DNA of 64,000 bases from Lanius collurio (lineage: Eukaryota > Chordata > Aves > Passeriformes > Laniidae), in contig JACBWW010000004.1 in the NCBI GenBank assembly GCA_020086605.1, positions 26,738,941 to 26,802,940 on the forward strand, in the 5' to 3' direction. The notes below the pieces were generated by a model. The model saw nothing but the letters and a program-made list of their open reading frames with translations, had not been told where the DNA came from and did not search any database. A program made the translations under genes and the position numbers. Shown here piece by piece: positions 36,365 to 50,800 of the stretch. How positions within the stretch are numbered: position 1 is the stretch's first letter; every line of letters starts with the position of its first letter.

Positions 36365-37210
36365 AGCTGTTTAATATCTTCCCTCAATTAAAACAGAAGA
36401 GAAAAAAAAGAGGAGAAAATGAACTAGCAAAATTTGCTGATGATACCAAACTTTTTGTTAGTGCAGATGAAGGTAGGCTGTGAAGAATGACTTAAGAACT
36501 CCTTAAGATTGAGAAAGTAGATTTTAAAATGGCAAATGAAGCTCAATACTGAAAATGTAAAATGCAACATTTCTCAAAGAAAGTTTATCTGATCAACATC
36601 ATTCTGAATCAGAATCTCACTGCTACACAGTATGCAAAGGAGCAAACTCTTTGGAATTCTTAAAAAGGCAGGAGTGAACAACACAGAGAACATCATTACA
36701 TCACTATCCTATATTACCTTCAATACTGTGCAGAGTCTTGGTTTCCCAGGTCTCAAAAAAAGTAACGTTAGAAAAGACATAGAAGAGATTTTGGATTGGA
36801 AGCAATTTAGTACCTTAAGCCAAAGAAGGGGAACCAAGGGAACATAACAGAGATCTAAAAACAGGAATGGCATAAAAAGGGCAGATGCTCACTGCCTCTT
36901 CTCACCTAGAGGCAGCAAAAGAACCCAGGAGATAACAGACTCAAAACAAACAAAAAGTGGCAAATCTTTATAACTGGAAGCTGGGTTGTGGGACTCCATG
37001 CCACCAGATGGTGCAGACAGCACAACATGCAATGAGGATTATAGGATAACTATTTCAAAACACAAAGATTGTACATCTGGCTCAGGCAGTCCCAAGACAT
37101 AAACTGTTCCAGGTCAAGAAAGCATGTGGGAAAGTAGCATATAATACAATACATTGAGAGGCCTTAGCTCAGGGGTGTCCAGATGGACCTTGGGTCTGCT
37201 TCAGTAGAAT
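36365..37210 (+). mobile_element. Old CR1-type LINE with reverse-transcriptase remnant
   Basis: An in-frame remnant reads ELAKFADDTKLFVSADEG at about 36423-36476, the FADD palm motif region of CR1-type reverse transcriptase. Downstream pieces resemble the reptilian CR1 tail: ttggaattcttaaaaaggca, cagagatctaaaaacaggaa, tgggactccatgccaccaga, and near the end agatggaccttgggtctgct at 37182-37201. Divergence is high and the frame is broken after the motif, so this is older than the avian CR1 copies nearby. Confidence 0.8.
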
Positions 37211-37424
37211 CAACCCTAAACTAAAGCAAATACCTAGGGTTTTTATACCTTTAGAGCTCTACCCTTCTTTCAATTGGCTTTCTGCAAGAAAAATAAGGAG
37301 GAAAAGGAGGTAATGCCCAAATTTATTTTTAATCTGTAGATAAGTGTTCTTTCAAGTCAATGCACATTTGTGTTTTCTATTTTTTCCACATTTTCTTAAA
37401 CTTATCACTATTTTTCATATGTAA

Positions 37425-37505
37425 TTTTTAGTAATTAATTATATATTATTATATATTATTTTAGTGATTATTTTAGTAATTAATTATGAAATATAATTAT
37501 TTTGG
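37425..37505. repeat. AT-rich tandem-like repeat
   Basis: The unit ttttagtaattaattat appears twice, separated by tandem atattatatatt units. Likely a degraded microsatellite. Confidence 0.6.
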
Positions 37506-40500
37506 AAAGTTGCAAAAATGCAGAATATTAAACTAAAATGCACTGAACAAAAACGTATATTCAAAATTTTTCCCAGCTACAGTAGCCTGGTTATTTGTAA
37601 GTACGAATCCCATCTCCTCTATTATTCACTTTTTTTACTGAATAAACAATAAAATTATATTTAAGGTTAAAGTTACTGATTTCCCCATAGGTATGCTTAA
37701 ACTTTTCATTAAGTGTAAGCTAGTCACCTTAAATATTTACATTTTTTCCTGATGCTTTATGACATTTTCTAGTGTCTTTTTTTTCAGGCTACTAATTTAT
37801 AACATACTTAGTGATTTTTAAATGTCACTGCAGCCAGCTTGCAATATTAGAGAAAGTATATAAATCCACAGAGCATACTGTTTTCTGAGCAGTATCATTC
37901 AAGAAGGGTGGAAAAAAAAGAAAAAATGATTGCTGCATAACTTAATAATAAAATGAAGCTTAATTACTGCATAAATACACAAGACCAACTAAATTTTTGA
38001 TTCTTCCTAGGGGTAGGGACAGAATCTCGTTTGGGTAAAAAGGAGACAACTCACATATTTTGATAAGCCTGGATCCAACAGAGGAAAAATTAGCTTAACA
38101 GAAGAGTTTGTGATCCGCATAGACTGACAGTTTAAGGGAACTAATGATCTTTGTGAAGACCCTATGTTCTTCAACACCATATAAGCAACTAATGTCAGTA
38201 CAGCACATAACCATAGCAGGAAGTAAAGCCAAAATTCAGCACTAGAAGAAAAGAAGAAATGGCAAGGTTCCCACCCACAAAGATTTGCATAACTTCAAAC
38301 TGCAGAACTCAAAAGAGGAATCCATTTGCATTTGCTGGCACAAGGTGCTCTTATACTCTGGCTTGTGAGGAGAGACAGCATGAAAAGAATCCAAGAAGAA
38401 CAACATTCAGTCAGAATGAAAGAGAAGTTATCCTAAAAGATCACTGGTTTGCCCTGCCTATTGACAGGAACCACTGCGTGGCAGCCACAGAGAATGGGCA
38501 TTGAAGGGTCAGGAAGAGGGGAGAGGCATGCATGCCTATGCATCCCAGTAAGCAAAGCTACTGCCTTGAGACCGTGGGGCAGACAGTACCTCTAAGCTCA
38601 TACAACCACTTTAAAAGCAAAATGAGAGCTTGGATGAACAGTTTAGATTTATACAGAAGTGAGGTTAAAGCTGAAACAGCACCGTTCGTTGATACTTTAG
38701 ACTTTACAGCTTGTAAATAAGTAATCATCGTGCTTAGATTTGTTATTTTGAGTAGTTAAAAAATATATCCCATAATGGATGACAAAACTTCTGCTGTTTA
38801 TGGAGGGAGGCTTTGATTTTTTCTAAAGCACATATGAAAACCAATTTTTACAGTGTTTCCAAATGTAACAGTAAAAATCCATTTATAACAATTGTCCTAT
38901 ATAAAAACAAGTGATCTTTCAAACTTTGCCAAACACTATCTAGATTACTGGTTATTAGAAAGCTCAGATTCAAAACTCAGTTGCTAGCCCAAACTTCGTA
39001 GAGTGCTCTACCCTACTAAGCTACCAGTTTTTTGGTAGAAGACTTTTTCTCAATTCTGTCAGGAACCTGAAAGCTCTTCTTAATTAAAGTTTAAGTAAAA
39101 TACATGTTAAAAAAACACAATAAAACTACTACTGTTGTTTAGATACCTCATGTCATGCCAGCTACAAGAAAGAACAACAGAAACTGCATGTTAATAGCTT
39201 TTGCTAAGTTGCAGAATGGCACTCTGCGGCCTATGTTCTTTATCTTATTTAAGAAAAGTTCCTCACAATTATTTTTATTAGGACCATTGTTCATTATCCC
39301 TCCTATGTAAACAGTGCATACAAACATATTGTTGCATCGTATCTGGAAGGTGAGAACACAATTGGACCAGATTTATTCTTCTACTTTTCCATCTAAGAGA
39401 ACTTCATATCTAAGTGTCATGCAATTAGATATAAACTGCTCTTAGATAGCTAAGACTGGTTGCATTGCATAAATTTACACTAGGATTACTACTGTTTTCT
39501 GTAAGTAGGTTGTCAGAATATTTGGTTTGAAAACTTCAAAATTCATTTCATAGCTTACTTGCCCAGAAAATGTAGGAATATATACAATAAGTCCCCTTTA
39601 TTCCACATTGTACCTCTACTCACAAAAAATCTATTTTTAGGAAAAGAATCTCCAAACTCCCATGACAGTAATCTTAGAGCAAACAAATGAACAAACTTAA
39701 TACATACTTTATTTTAACCTGCTTGCTAGTTTTTAATTGCAATAATAACCACTAATTAACACAATTAGAGAGAAAAAAAATCTCATATCTGTAGTCCTTA
39801 CATGCCACACAAATACTGAAAAAATTCCCTTTCTTTATTCCTCTTCCCTCCAATTTTTAGAGCAGACAAATTATAATAGTTAACAATAGATTTGACAGTT
39901 GAATATTCAAGCTTCCATTTTAAGCATTTAAAGCCAGTCTTAATTTTGAATGCTAAGTACACAAGTTATTTGATAACTCTTGCATTATTAGAATTTGGTA
40001 ACAAAAAATATGCCAGATTTTTCTTTGTGCTACAGTTTGATTCCTTACTTTTTGACAGAAGATAATGTAACTGTAGAATTAATAAATATGCTTTATGATG
40101 CTGTTCTGACTATTTTTAATATCATCACATCCAAATTAGTACTATCCTTCCCTAAAGCACAATTCACTATTCATGTAGGTGGTACATTATGCTCTGTCTA
40201 TGGGACTATCTTTCAAAAGTATTCATAAATTATACACAAATGTGCAGGCCTAAAAATATTCAAGCAGTTTGATACAGTGAGTATGAAGCTTGGCTGTCTT
40301 GCATTTATGTGGGGTTCTGCAAGATACGAGAAGTCATAGTACTAGCATGAGCTTTCAAGATGTTTTTTAATGAAACAAGAAAAGTAGCTTCAGAAAACAA
40401 GACCGGAGGATTTTCTACTGAAATTTTAAAATTATAAGGATTACAATTAGCATACAGTAAATCTAGTAAAGGTCCAGTTGTATAAGTATGCAAGAGCCTG

Positions 40501-42032
40501 GAAAGCATTTCTTTGTGTGTGCAAGTCACTCATACCTCTCCAAAGACAGTAGTGGATTAACTTATTAGAGAGTTCTGAACATCAAATGAAAATTAACAGC
40601 AGAGTAGTAAATATTCACTTGTGGTGAAAAATACAAGCAAACAGCATACTGGATTTGCCTTATCAAATCCAGAAAGAGATCTTAGAAAGCCACTACATTC
40701 TTGGTCCAAATTTACAAAAGTGTGCTTTTTAAAGTTATGATTATCTACAGAAGTGTTTTCTCATTGCTACAGAGCAATGGGAAATTGCTCAATGGTCAAT
40801 GTAAAGTTTCAAAACCCATATTAAAAGAAATTAAGAGTTCTTCTGTAAAGCGAAAAAAAGAAAAATAATTACTTACTATCTACAATTCTTTGTGCCATGT
40901 TAAAAGGAAAGTGTAGCCACATGCAGGCTTCTGCTCATCTTTTGCATTAGGTATGTTGAGGGTTTCTCTAACAAATTTATCGTAAGTAAATAAAGATTGG
41001 CTTAGTGCAACTGAAAACACCAGTACTCCTCACGCTAACCTCTGCTCTTGTGCCTTTGTGTTGAACATTCTACATTCTAAAGCTTACAATGCCCCTTAGC
41101 AACAAATCCTGTAGCCTTCTTATGTAAGTTCTCCTTGTATGGTAGTGACAAGACCTTCAGCTTTTGAAACAAGAATTGTTGGTACAGAATGGAGAATTGC
41201 AGTTTTCTGGATGACAAATACCATCTGGGCTATGTATTTACCACTGAGAGTGTTTCACAGTCCTGAAAAATGCAGAAGTATTGATTTTTATTTAATAACT
41301 TTCTGTATTCAAAGAGCAGAAAATTAAAATGTGCATTTTAATATTGATTTTGAAATATTAATCTGAAGATTCTATTTTCCACCACACTATTGACATACTA
41401 CTAAATAGCATCATAGCAATATCAAAGTTCAAGTTTTAAGATATTGAAGACTGTGACATATCTCGTAATGTTGGGATGGCTAAATTAAAAAATCATCTGT
41501 ATCCCAGCTATTCACTAGACATATTTGCTTTCTGTTGTTGTTTATCTGTAGTGGGTTTTCTACGACCTAATTATATAGAGTTAAAAAAAAAGGCTTGCCC
41601 AACTTTGGCCCCCAAGGACATTACATCATGATTTATTTTAATGTCATGCTAAGGCCTCCCCCACCTAGTAATTCATGCACTATTCTGCTTGTTCTAGCCC
41701 TGTATATGGGAGTTCTTTTATATTTTAACCTTGCTTGAATCTATTCTTCCAGATTTCTGGTCATGACTGTGGTACTTTAAGTCCCTCTAGTCTACTTGAA
41801 ACATAATAAGCAGGTGCTAATCAATGAATTTTTTACTTTAGCAGGAATGGGTCTGTGAATCATGCAGAAAGTACTCCTTACTCTCTGCTCTGCCTTTTCA
41901 AATTGCATTGCTATTTCACTGTGGACATAAATATGCATGACATTATTCTCAGTGTTTGATTTAATTCTGAACATGTATTTCAAAACAAAAGGTTACAACA
42001 TTTTTATTTTGTTCACAGGAGTTTCAAAATGA

Positions 42033-42078
42033 TTTTTTTTTTCTTTTTTTCCCCTTCCCCCCATCCCCCCTTTTTTTT
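42033..42078. repeat. Polypyrimidine tract (G-rich on the AVEN strand)
   Basis: Forty-six bases with only one purine (A at 42063): a T-rich part, then C4, TT, C6, AT, C6 and T8. On the minus strand, the AVEN sense strand, this gives three runs of 4 to 6 G separated by 2 bases. Confidence 0.85.
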
Positions 42079-44754
42079 AATGTTTTCAGTCAGTCTTGCC
42101 TAATTGGGCACATTAATTTTGCTCAGTTAGCAATCTGACAGCAAGGATTAGCCAACAATGAAAAGTGCTTAGAACAGGCTGAAAGATGTTTATCAACTAC
42201 AAATCTTAATGATATATATGCAAAAAGGAAAAATAAGAGTGTTCATAGAATAGGAGAAACGGGGTTCACCGAGATACTGCTCTTGTCCATGTGTTTTCCT
42301 ACAGATGAAAAATGAATGACCTTTTCTCTAAGCACATGTTCAGGATTTTAATACCTCTTCTTCTTTTGGTCAGCACTTTTAAAATTAACATTTGTAAAAC
42401 ACCTTTGTTCATTTTGCTTTTAAGCTTCAGAACCTAGAAAAGAATTAGAATCAATCAAATTTTTAGGATGACAACAAGGTCACACAGGCCTCTACTGGTA
42501 GCCTAACACATACAGGCTTCAACTCTCTTTATAGTCCAGAGTAAGTTTTTTCACAGGCTTCAGTTAGCACTTCTGAAGGTCAACCCAAAAATGGTAACAG
42601 TCTTCTTAACTGTGAAGGAATGTACTGGGACAGGATGGAAGGGAAAAAAACCTCTCTCCATTGTAACCAAGAAAACTATATATGGTATTACAGTGCCAGT
42701 TCTCATATTTGTAAAATATAGCCTGTTTAGAGGCTTAAACTGTTCTTTCTAAAGCACCTTAAAATCTAAGATCATACAAGATCTAACACCAGTATTTGTT
42801 GCCAGTCCTGCTAACACCAAAAACATGTGTTCCTGCTGAAGCTTGATACTTCAGCTGCCATTTCAAAATCAGTTAAAGATCTTGGCTACTGCAGAAGAAA
42901 AGAAAGATAAATGAATGAATGACAGTCTAGTTAATTAACCACTCAGATTCCATAAAATCAACCAGTGGAGCTCCACTTCAAAACAGCTCTGCTTTATAAC
43001 AATCCACAACTCTCAAAGGGAGGAACTATCTTTTGCTTGCATTTTTCACATCACACACCTTGCCTTTGCTGAATACAAATACAAATACAAAATCTAGGTG
43101 TTCTATTAATGGTTTCTAAATTTTTCAAAATTGAGTTTAACCAAAAAAGCTAGGCTTTTAAGTCTTTCAGAAGTGAATAAAGAAATTGATCAACATATCT
43201 TCAAATAAATGTCAAACTACAAAGTCTTCTGGAGTACTGCATTCCCATTGAGTACCTTTCATTTTTCAAGGGAGAGGATCCAAATTATTCAGAGGTACAA
43301 AATAACTTTCCAGTAATACCATGAAGAGATTTATAGGAGAACTGGTTCTCTGATGTCTATTTCCCTTCCACAATACATTTTCGTATGTGTTTTTAAAGAC
43401 ATAGACATTACAGTGAAATGAGTATTTCCTACACAAACTTCTACAGGTTCTTCAGTTCAAGAAAACAACAGGAAACTGAGTTGATGTAACTGAGCCCTCT
43501 CAGGGAGGGTACTTTGTCACACTGACTAGAAAATACTCAGAATAAAGCAGAAGTTCAATTCATTAACAAAAAGTGACAATACGAAGACTAGAATACTGTA
43601 TCAATCAAACTATATATATAAAAAGTGAGACTTAAGTTTAAGAAGACAAAAATGAAATTTCAAGGCTGAGTTTCAATTCAGCTAAACACAGTTTTATCCA
43701 TTTCTAATTTCTTTACTCAGAGAACTCCATATTCATGGTTTTCAGCCATGAGTTCTATGGACTACATCTCTGGGACCATGAAAAAGGTGATGAATGCAAC
43801 AGGAATCTGTGATAATGTCACAATCAACTAAAGATCTGCAATTAAAAAAAAAAAAAAGTCCATTCAGGTCAGTTTAGCTACTTCAGTAATTAAATCTTAC
43901 ATTACATATGGGGGCACTGAGGGTTCTCTGAAAATCCAATTAAAAATATACTTGAAAAGCTCACTTGTATTTTATTCATGTTTGGTTTTGAGGGGTGAGC
44001 TGCTCTAACCTGCTAGTTGCAGCTTCCTTACCTGACATCAAATCCATGATGAGTCACTGAAGAAACTAGACATACTGCAAGGCTGGTTTTGATGGATGAC
44101 TCAGAACTAAGAATTAGCAATCATTGGAGGTATAAGGGAAAAAACAGAATTTGGAAAGGTCACATATTTCTAGACACAATTGAAACTAAAATTTAACTAT
44201 TTCTATGCCCTCAAACGGCATGGTGGGGAAACATTCTGGACTAATGTCAGGAGGAAGTAAGGTACAATGGGCTGTCATACTACTGTCCTTAGTGATCAAT
44301 AGATTGTTGTGCTTTTAGAATATTTTTTATTGCACTGTATGGTAGTGCAATATCCACAACTAGTAATTTATCAGTACTGCACCTAAAAAAAAAGGTAAAG
44401 AAAAGCAAACATACACACCCTTAACTACTGAAAGGCTATGCATTTCTTTGGTTCTATAAGAATGGAGACATACAGGTGGAAAATTACTCACATTTAAAAT
44501 ACACTTTCGAAAAATATTATCATCCTCACTTGAACTTATTAAGTTCAGAAGAATAAAAAACTGTTTGGCAATTGATAATCTTAGAAACAAGCTCTCTTTC
44601 TACAACTGTCAAAATGCACACTAGGAAACCTTGGAAAATGCCACCTACTGAATTCATAAGCAATCTTTGTGTTTATTGTATGCATTTCACTGTGACACTT
44701 TCTAAGCAAGATAATAAAAAGGAGGTAGAAATCACCCAACTAGCGTAAAGCCAG

Positions 44755-44885
44755 ACATATCCTCCCTGTTGGTTGAACCTGCAAATGGGAAAGCAACAGC
44801 TGCATCCATCAGCCTGAGCTGGAGAGACCCCAGGGTCTCTGGGCTGAGCAGAAGGAGTCCCCAGGAGCTGCTGGAGGTGGTAGTT
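44755..44885. other. GC-rich unclassified patch
   Basis: About 130 bases clearly richer in GC than its surroundings, with the inverted repeat agagaccc/gggtctct at 44823-44840. A 79-codon minus-strand frame crosses it, but it does not resemble AVEN or any family I know. Could be a remnant of a repeat. Confidence 0.35.
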
Positions 44886-47800
44886 GCTTAGAACACCTTT
44901 TAATAATAACAAATAATTAATGAACTTGCTCTAAATTTTTTGTTCTGAATAAAAATGGCAAAACTATTTTTAATTATTACAGAATGTATGGAAGAAAACT
45001 AAAGCATAGTTCAATAGGACAATTAACACTAGTAATTGAATTCAGTAACATCAATTTCGGTAACTGAGTTTTTAAGAAAGACTTTTTTGCTTCAGTGAGA
45101 TAAGGGATGTATCTTGGATGAAAAGATGTAGAAGTGAACATGGTTACCAGAGGAATGAGATGTCCTTAGGGAAGAGCCAGATTCATGACTCTCATCACTT
45201 TGGTATAATGAAAAATGTTATATCCTCTGTACAATACTGCTGTAAATGAACATGAAAATGTGAATGACTGCTAGATGGAGAGAACTATACATACATGCTG
45301 GGTACACTCATGCTAGTTCACGGACTACATAGAGAAAGCATAATTCAGTGTATTTGATAATGCTAAGTACAAAGAGAAATGTGACACCAACTACATTATC
45401 ATTTAAATTTTTTAATCTGAATGTCCTCTTGTATGTTTTTTCTACAACAATAGAAGATGAATTAAATAGGTGTAATAAAATGTATCTCATTCAGACTGAG
45501 GAAAATTGTACTGCTTATAGTAAAGCAAATTGCTTCCTCCTGCTTCTGTCATCATGTCCAGAGAATCAAGTATATAGATTGTACATATTTCAAATAACTA
45601 GGAAGACGAAATTGCTAGGCCAGCTTTAAGTTATAAGTAATTTTATTTTACTTAACAGTAACAGCTCAAGGTAGAAAAGCATGTATCACCAGATTTGACC
45701 ATAAAAACATGACTCCATACTAAGCTTATCTTCCAAAATTCCAGAAAGTGTTGCTCTCTCAAAAAAAGCCCTCTATGCAGTTTCTCTACAATGCACTTAT
45801 CTGGACTGCAGATTCATTTTGCTTCTTCCATGTCTATAAATAAATAATGAAAAAAGCTATTGCATGAGGTGCTCCCTATCTGTAAGAGATCACATGACCT
45901 TAAAGGTGGCCAAGTTAATACTGGAAACTGCAAACTTGATTTCACAGTACAGTCTGGCATCGATTAACAGTGCATTTATTTATGCTTCTGTGAGCCCATA
46001 ACTGTGGCCATAAATTTTACAGGGCAGACACAATCAAAAGGTCTTTGTAAGAGGCTGTCCAGAAGAAAAAAAAAAAGGAAGTCCTCTTTATCTACATAGT
46101 ATTTTTGAGCTTCCTTTGCTACCTTTGAGATTTTTGTACCAGACTAATGACTGCATTCATCCGTCTTTGAATTTGCTCACAGGAAATGTCTTTCATAAGC
46201 CAGACATCTTCATATATGAACAACTGCACAGCCTAGCAGAACACACATGGGCCACTACAGTGCTTTCCTAAATGTTCTTGCTGCTACTGAAAGGTCAAAG
46301 CAACACTCTGCACAGCTACTGAATGTATTGTAACATAGTCCAAGTGAGAATCTCAGAACCTTTTTGTTGGCTGGAGTACTTACAAAAGTAGGTACCTCTG
46401 TTATTGCTTTTAATCTGATAATTGAAATAAAACAGTGACCAATGTGAATACAACACAACAGATGAAATAATTCAATTCCCTCAATTGAATTCACCTCTTT
46501 TCTTTGAAAGTTGGAAGTAGAGGTCTCCTCATCTGATATAAAAAGATACAAATCCCATTCCTGCTGCAATAAGGGCTTAGTCTCTCTTTGAATAACTTTC
46601 CAGTGAGACCCATTCATGAGATTAGAGAAAGAACAGCTGGAAATAGTATGTGCATTTTGTGGTTTGTTTACTCCTTTGATCTTCATTGAGGTTCTCTATG
46701 AGTAATAGAGGCCACTTTTCTTACGAGTAAAGGATTATGAAGAGCAGCTAGAGTCAAGATCAAACTTCCAGTGCAAAAGCATGCTACTTGGGGAACACTG
46801 CGTCAGCTGATCTTCCGGGGAGTCTTTGTAGGTTTTAAACACTTAGAGAATGAGGCCCAAAAAAAATCTGATAATGAATATCCCTGTAGTAAAGGTTCAT
46901 CACATAATTGTATACTGATACATTTTTAATTTGTTTCTCCGGATATGTATTTTATACCTTGTAGTTACAGGAGAGCAAGAAATAACCACTGTTTTGTGCA
47001 AGTGCCTACAAATTCAATGATTAAGACTTTAATAAAAGTAGCTAATGCTTTGTTCTATTAACAGCCCAAATAAGACTGCTACATGTACAAATGTTTTACA
47101 TTCCCAGAAATAGAAAGAATAGTGGGTTATGTAAAAACTCTCAATGTATTTTTCATTCTATCAGCCAGTGAATGCAGTATTAGTGCCTTGTGTTTCACTA
47201 AAAAAAGCAATAGTAGTGACTTTGTTTTACTGAAAAACAAAACTTCTCATTGTTAAATAGAACCCATTGAAATCTAAAGTTTTAACAATATCTATTGCTA
47301 TTCCTGAAGCATATGACATCTAAGTATAAGCTGTAATTTTCATTTAAAATCTAGGCATAACATAGAGAACTACTGTATCTGCTAAAATGGGAGTTTTGAT
47401 CTCAGGGTACTATGTCCTTGGAGAGGAACATGAAAAATGGATGAGGGATCAGAGAATTTAGTTCACACACTTTTGTCACTGACATGACAGTCAAAGAGAA
47501 ATTAATTTTGAGAACAGAAATCTGAACTTCAGGGTCTGAGACTATGACAACCAACCTTGCTGATGACTTTCATTTCTTCTCCCTGTGGGCCATTAGTCCT
47601 TGGCTCCTAAGGTCAGACCCTCTTGCAGCTATAAAGGTCTTTTTAATGTATGGAAAACTTTAGAGGATATTCTAGTTATTTCTTATAAGATATTGAAAAT
47701 CATTTAAGACAAAAAGTAAATACAATTTTTTTTCCAAGTCTGAAGAAAAAAAAATTGCTGTATCACTGCTTTTTCAGTTTTAAACACTTTGTACATAAAT

Positions 47801-50800
47801 CTACCATCAATAAGGGCTCATTACTTGGAAACATGTTTCTTCTGTGCATTTTTCTGCTGTAACCTACAACACTCATTGGCGGATATTATTAAAAACCAAA
47901 AATTCATATATAACTAATACAAAAGATCTATGAAGTACTGACAAAGCAAGAAGTCACGAAATCAGGACAGGATTAAAATTACCATTTATGTATTCGAACT
48001 CTTTGTAATTTGTTCCAGCTATTTTTGCAAGTGCATATTTTGTAATACTTGATTCAAGTTAATAAAAAACCCAAAGAATTTCATTAATAATTTTTTGGTC
48101 TCTTCTGAAACACCTGCTTAGCTGCAGTAATACAATGAAAGTTTCAATAAAGGTTAAAAAACAACTAGTACCTGACAGCCAAACATATATAAAACACAGA
48201 AGAAAATCTGGAATTATAAGAATAGTATTCCAAATAAACACACTAATTGAAAGTGAAAACAGAGAAATTTAAGAAATTGCAATTGAGAAACAATATCAAA
48301 ACACTTCTAAAAAATCCTATTTTAAAATGAATAAGATGTTTATCCAAGACAGCTGCATTTAGAAGTGGACAAAAATGTACAAGGATCTACTTCAACTAAA
48401 ACATTGTTCAATGAGTCCAGAAGTTTCATTCCCACAACTAAACAAATTCCCAGACATCTTCTCTCTGACAAATGTCTACCCCTCAACTCCATTATCTTTA
48501 GACAGCATTCTTAGGCAGAAAAAAAGGAAAAAACACTTTGTTTAGCAAAACATGAAAGAAGCAATCAGACAATACAAAATATTTAGGCAATTTTTACTTC
48601 TGGCTACCAGCAAAAAATTAGACCACTTCATTTTAGGAAGTACATGGCTATATCTGCAATCCTACATTTCTAGTCTAAAAAATACTGGTTTAACTTCCCA
48701 TACCATAAATATTTACTGTGTGATGTTCATGGCAAAAGGCTTTTTACACTAATCTGTGCTCTCATCTTTAGTACCCAGCCTAAGTATAAATTGCAGTGTT
48801 CAGCATAGGAGTGGCTACCATACAGGTAGTACTGGTAAGCACCAAGCTTCTGGCACAGGACTGACTGCTCAGTCATGTCAGAAAGATGTGTGTTCCACTC
48901 ATTCCTCCTGCCCTCCACACCACAGCTCTGTAACCATCCACCTTCTCCCTTTGGCTGCCTCTGGGGGCTCTCCCACTCACACCTCCTCTTGCTCAGGTCC
49001 TAGATGTGTAGCTGCAAATCCTCCTTCATGCTGAATCCTGACTGAGCCGACTCACTCTGTTAAACCATCAAAAAAGCATTGCATTTTTGTTTGTCAATTA
49101 AACTTTCTGTCGTTTTAGCAAGCAGATTCCAAGAAGCATGAGAGCTGGCAGAGCAGAATAAAAATGGATAAATGCTGTCAAAAGCAGTGAAGAGAAATGA
49201 TAAACTAGGATAAGGCAGAACACTAGCTCCATTCAAGAGCAGGGTCTTACATGAGGTCCTACAATCAAGTGTCTAAAACTGAAGAAACAAAATTGCAACA
49301 AGCTCAATTACTTAGAAATGAAAGTCTGAAAAGAGTATTAATTGCTAATATTTAAGAACCCATTTGCTTTGAAAATAAGTACATTATTCAGACTGCATTT
49401 TTTCCTAAGAAAGCATATAGAATATTTAGAAAGCTGAAGCTGTAACATCAAAGCACAAGTAAAAAATCGGCTTGCATGTCTCCTGCATGTGATGAGGTCA
49501 GCACAACTGAACAGCAGAACTACTGGGAATCAATTCTCTAAAACTTTTTCCTCAGCTTGAGAGAAAAACATTAACTCATGAATTGTCAGGGAGAGAGATA
49601 TAAATATTTCAGAATATATTTTTCTGACAAAATTGGGTCAGAGTAGCCACGAACTGGAATTTGAAAACATTGAGCTATGTTACAGGATGAATGTGAGGAA
49701 AAAGGAATTAAAAAACATTGCAAGGAGAGCACTGTTACAAAAAGCTTTAATAAGAGTGCTATTAATCTTAAAGGAAATGTAACATTTCCATTAGGAAAGC
49801 ATTATGCAAACCAATTTTACTACATTCAAACTATAAATAATGATATTTTTTCTTATGTAATTGGAACAAGAATATCAGATGGGTGACCACATTAATTTTA
49901 AACATATTAAATACGATTAAAAGAAAAATCCAGCCCAGTAATTTTAACCAGAACAACTCATCTGGCTCCAGTTACAGAAATGTAGTGACGTGAACTTTGC
50001 AGATGACATATGTTTTGTTTAAAAGACACTCATGCCTTTTAGAAGGAAAATGTACCAACTCTTTACCAACAGAACTCTCAGGAAATGTCCTCCTGGGTAG
50101 AGCCATTGAATTTCTTTGCACAATGGGATGGTGTAGTCATGGTTCTTAAAAAGAAATAGGTAGATAGCTGTGGTATCAGTCTGGTACTAGAGACATCTGT
50201 TCTGTAGAAAGACTAAACACCCAAACCTCTCTCTTGGTCTCACTAATACTAATCCTCACTTTAAGGAAAAAAAAAAATTAATTCATGAAAAAATTACTTT
50301 GCATGTAAGTGCTTTTCTGGAAAATTTCAGATAAATGCACGTAAAACTTCTGTTATCAGCATAGACACACGTGATACAGTAAATGTCTGGAAGCTAATGT
50401 CTGTAATTTGTTTTGCTTTATAATTCTCCATTCTGCAAAAGCTGTTCTTCCGTTTTCAATTAAACTTGTTTCTCAACAGCGTTCTTGCCCCACAGCTAAC
50501 TTGAGAAACTCCATGGCCCAACCAAAACAATGAACTAAAAAACAGCTATCTCATTCTTTTTCTAAAATAGTCTAGAACACACTGACATTAATATTACCCT
50601 CCTACTAAAAATCAACATTGTTGCAGTATTCCTTAGCTTTTCACTTCAAATTATGGTAAAGATCACATCAAAATGACTGGAACTTGCACAGAAATTACTT
50701 AAATGATGCATCTGAAGATGCTAAACTTCCTGTCTCTGTATAAGAGAACAATTGAATAACTAAGAGAAGTTGCATACCTACAGATATGTCTCATACAAAA

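Noticed and set aside
44673..44912. Candidate upstream AVEN exon on the minus strand, with an acceptor-like cccatttgcag
   Set aside because: The translation does not resemble the SNWDRYQD region expected for the next AVEN exon, and no matching donor phase was found.
46255..46686. 143-codon minus-strand open frame
   Set aside because: The longest frame in the large intron, but the translation shows no known domain, low-complexity bias or splice context; treated as chance.
48756..49034. 92-codon + strand frame rich in Ser/His/Pro
   Set aside because: Follows a CT-rich patch of intron; no family resemblance and no flanking splice signals that would join it to another exon.
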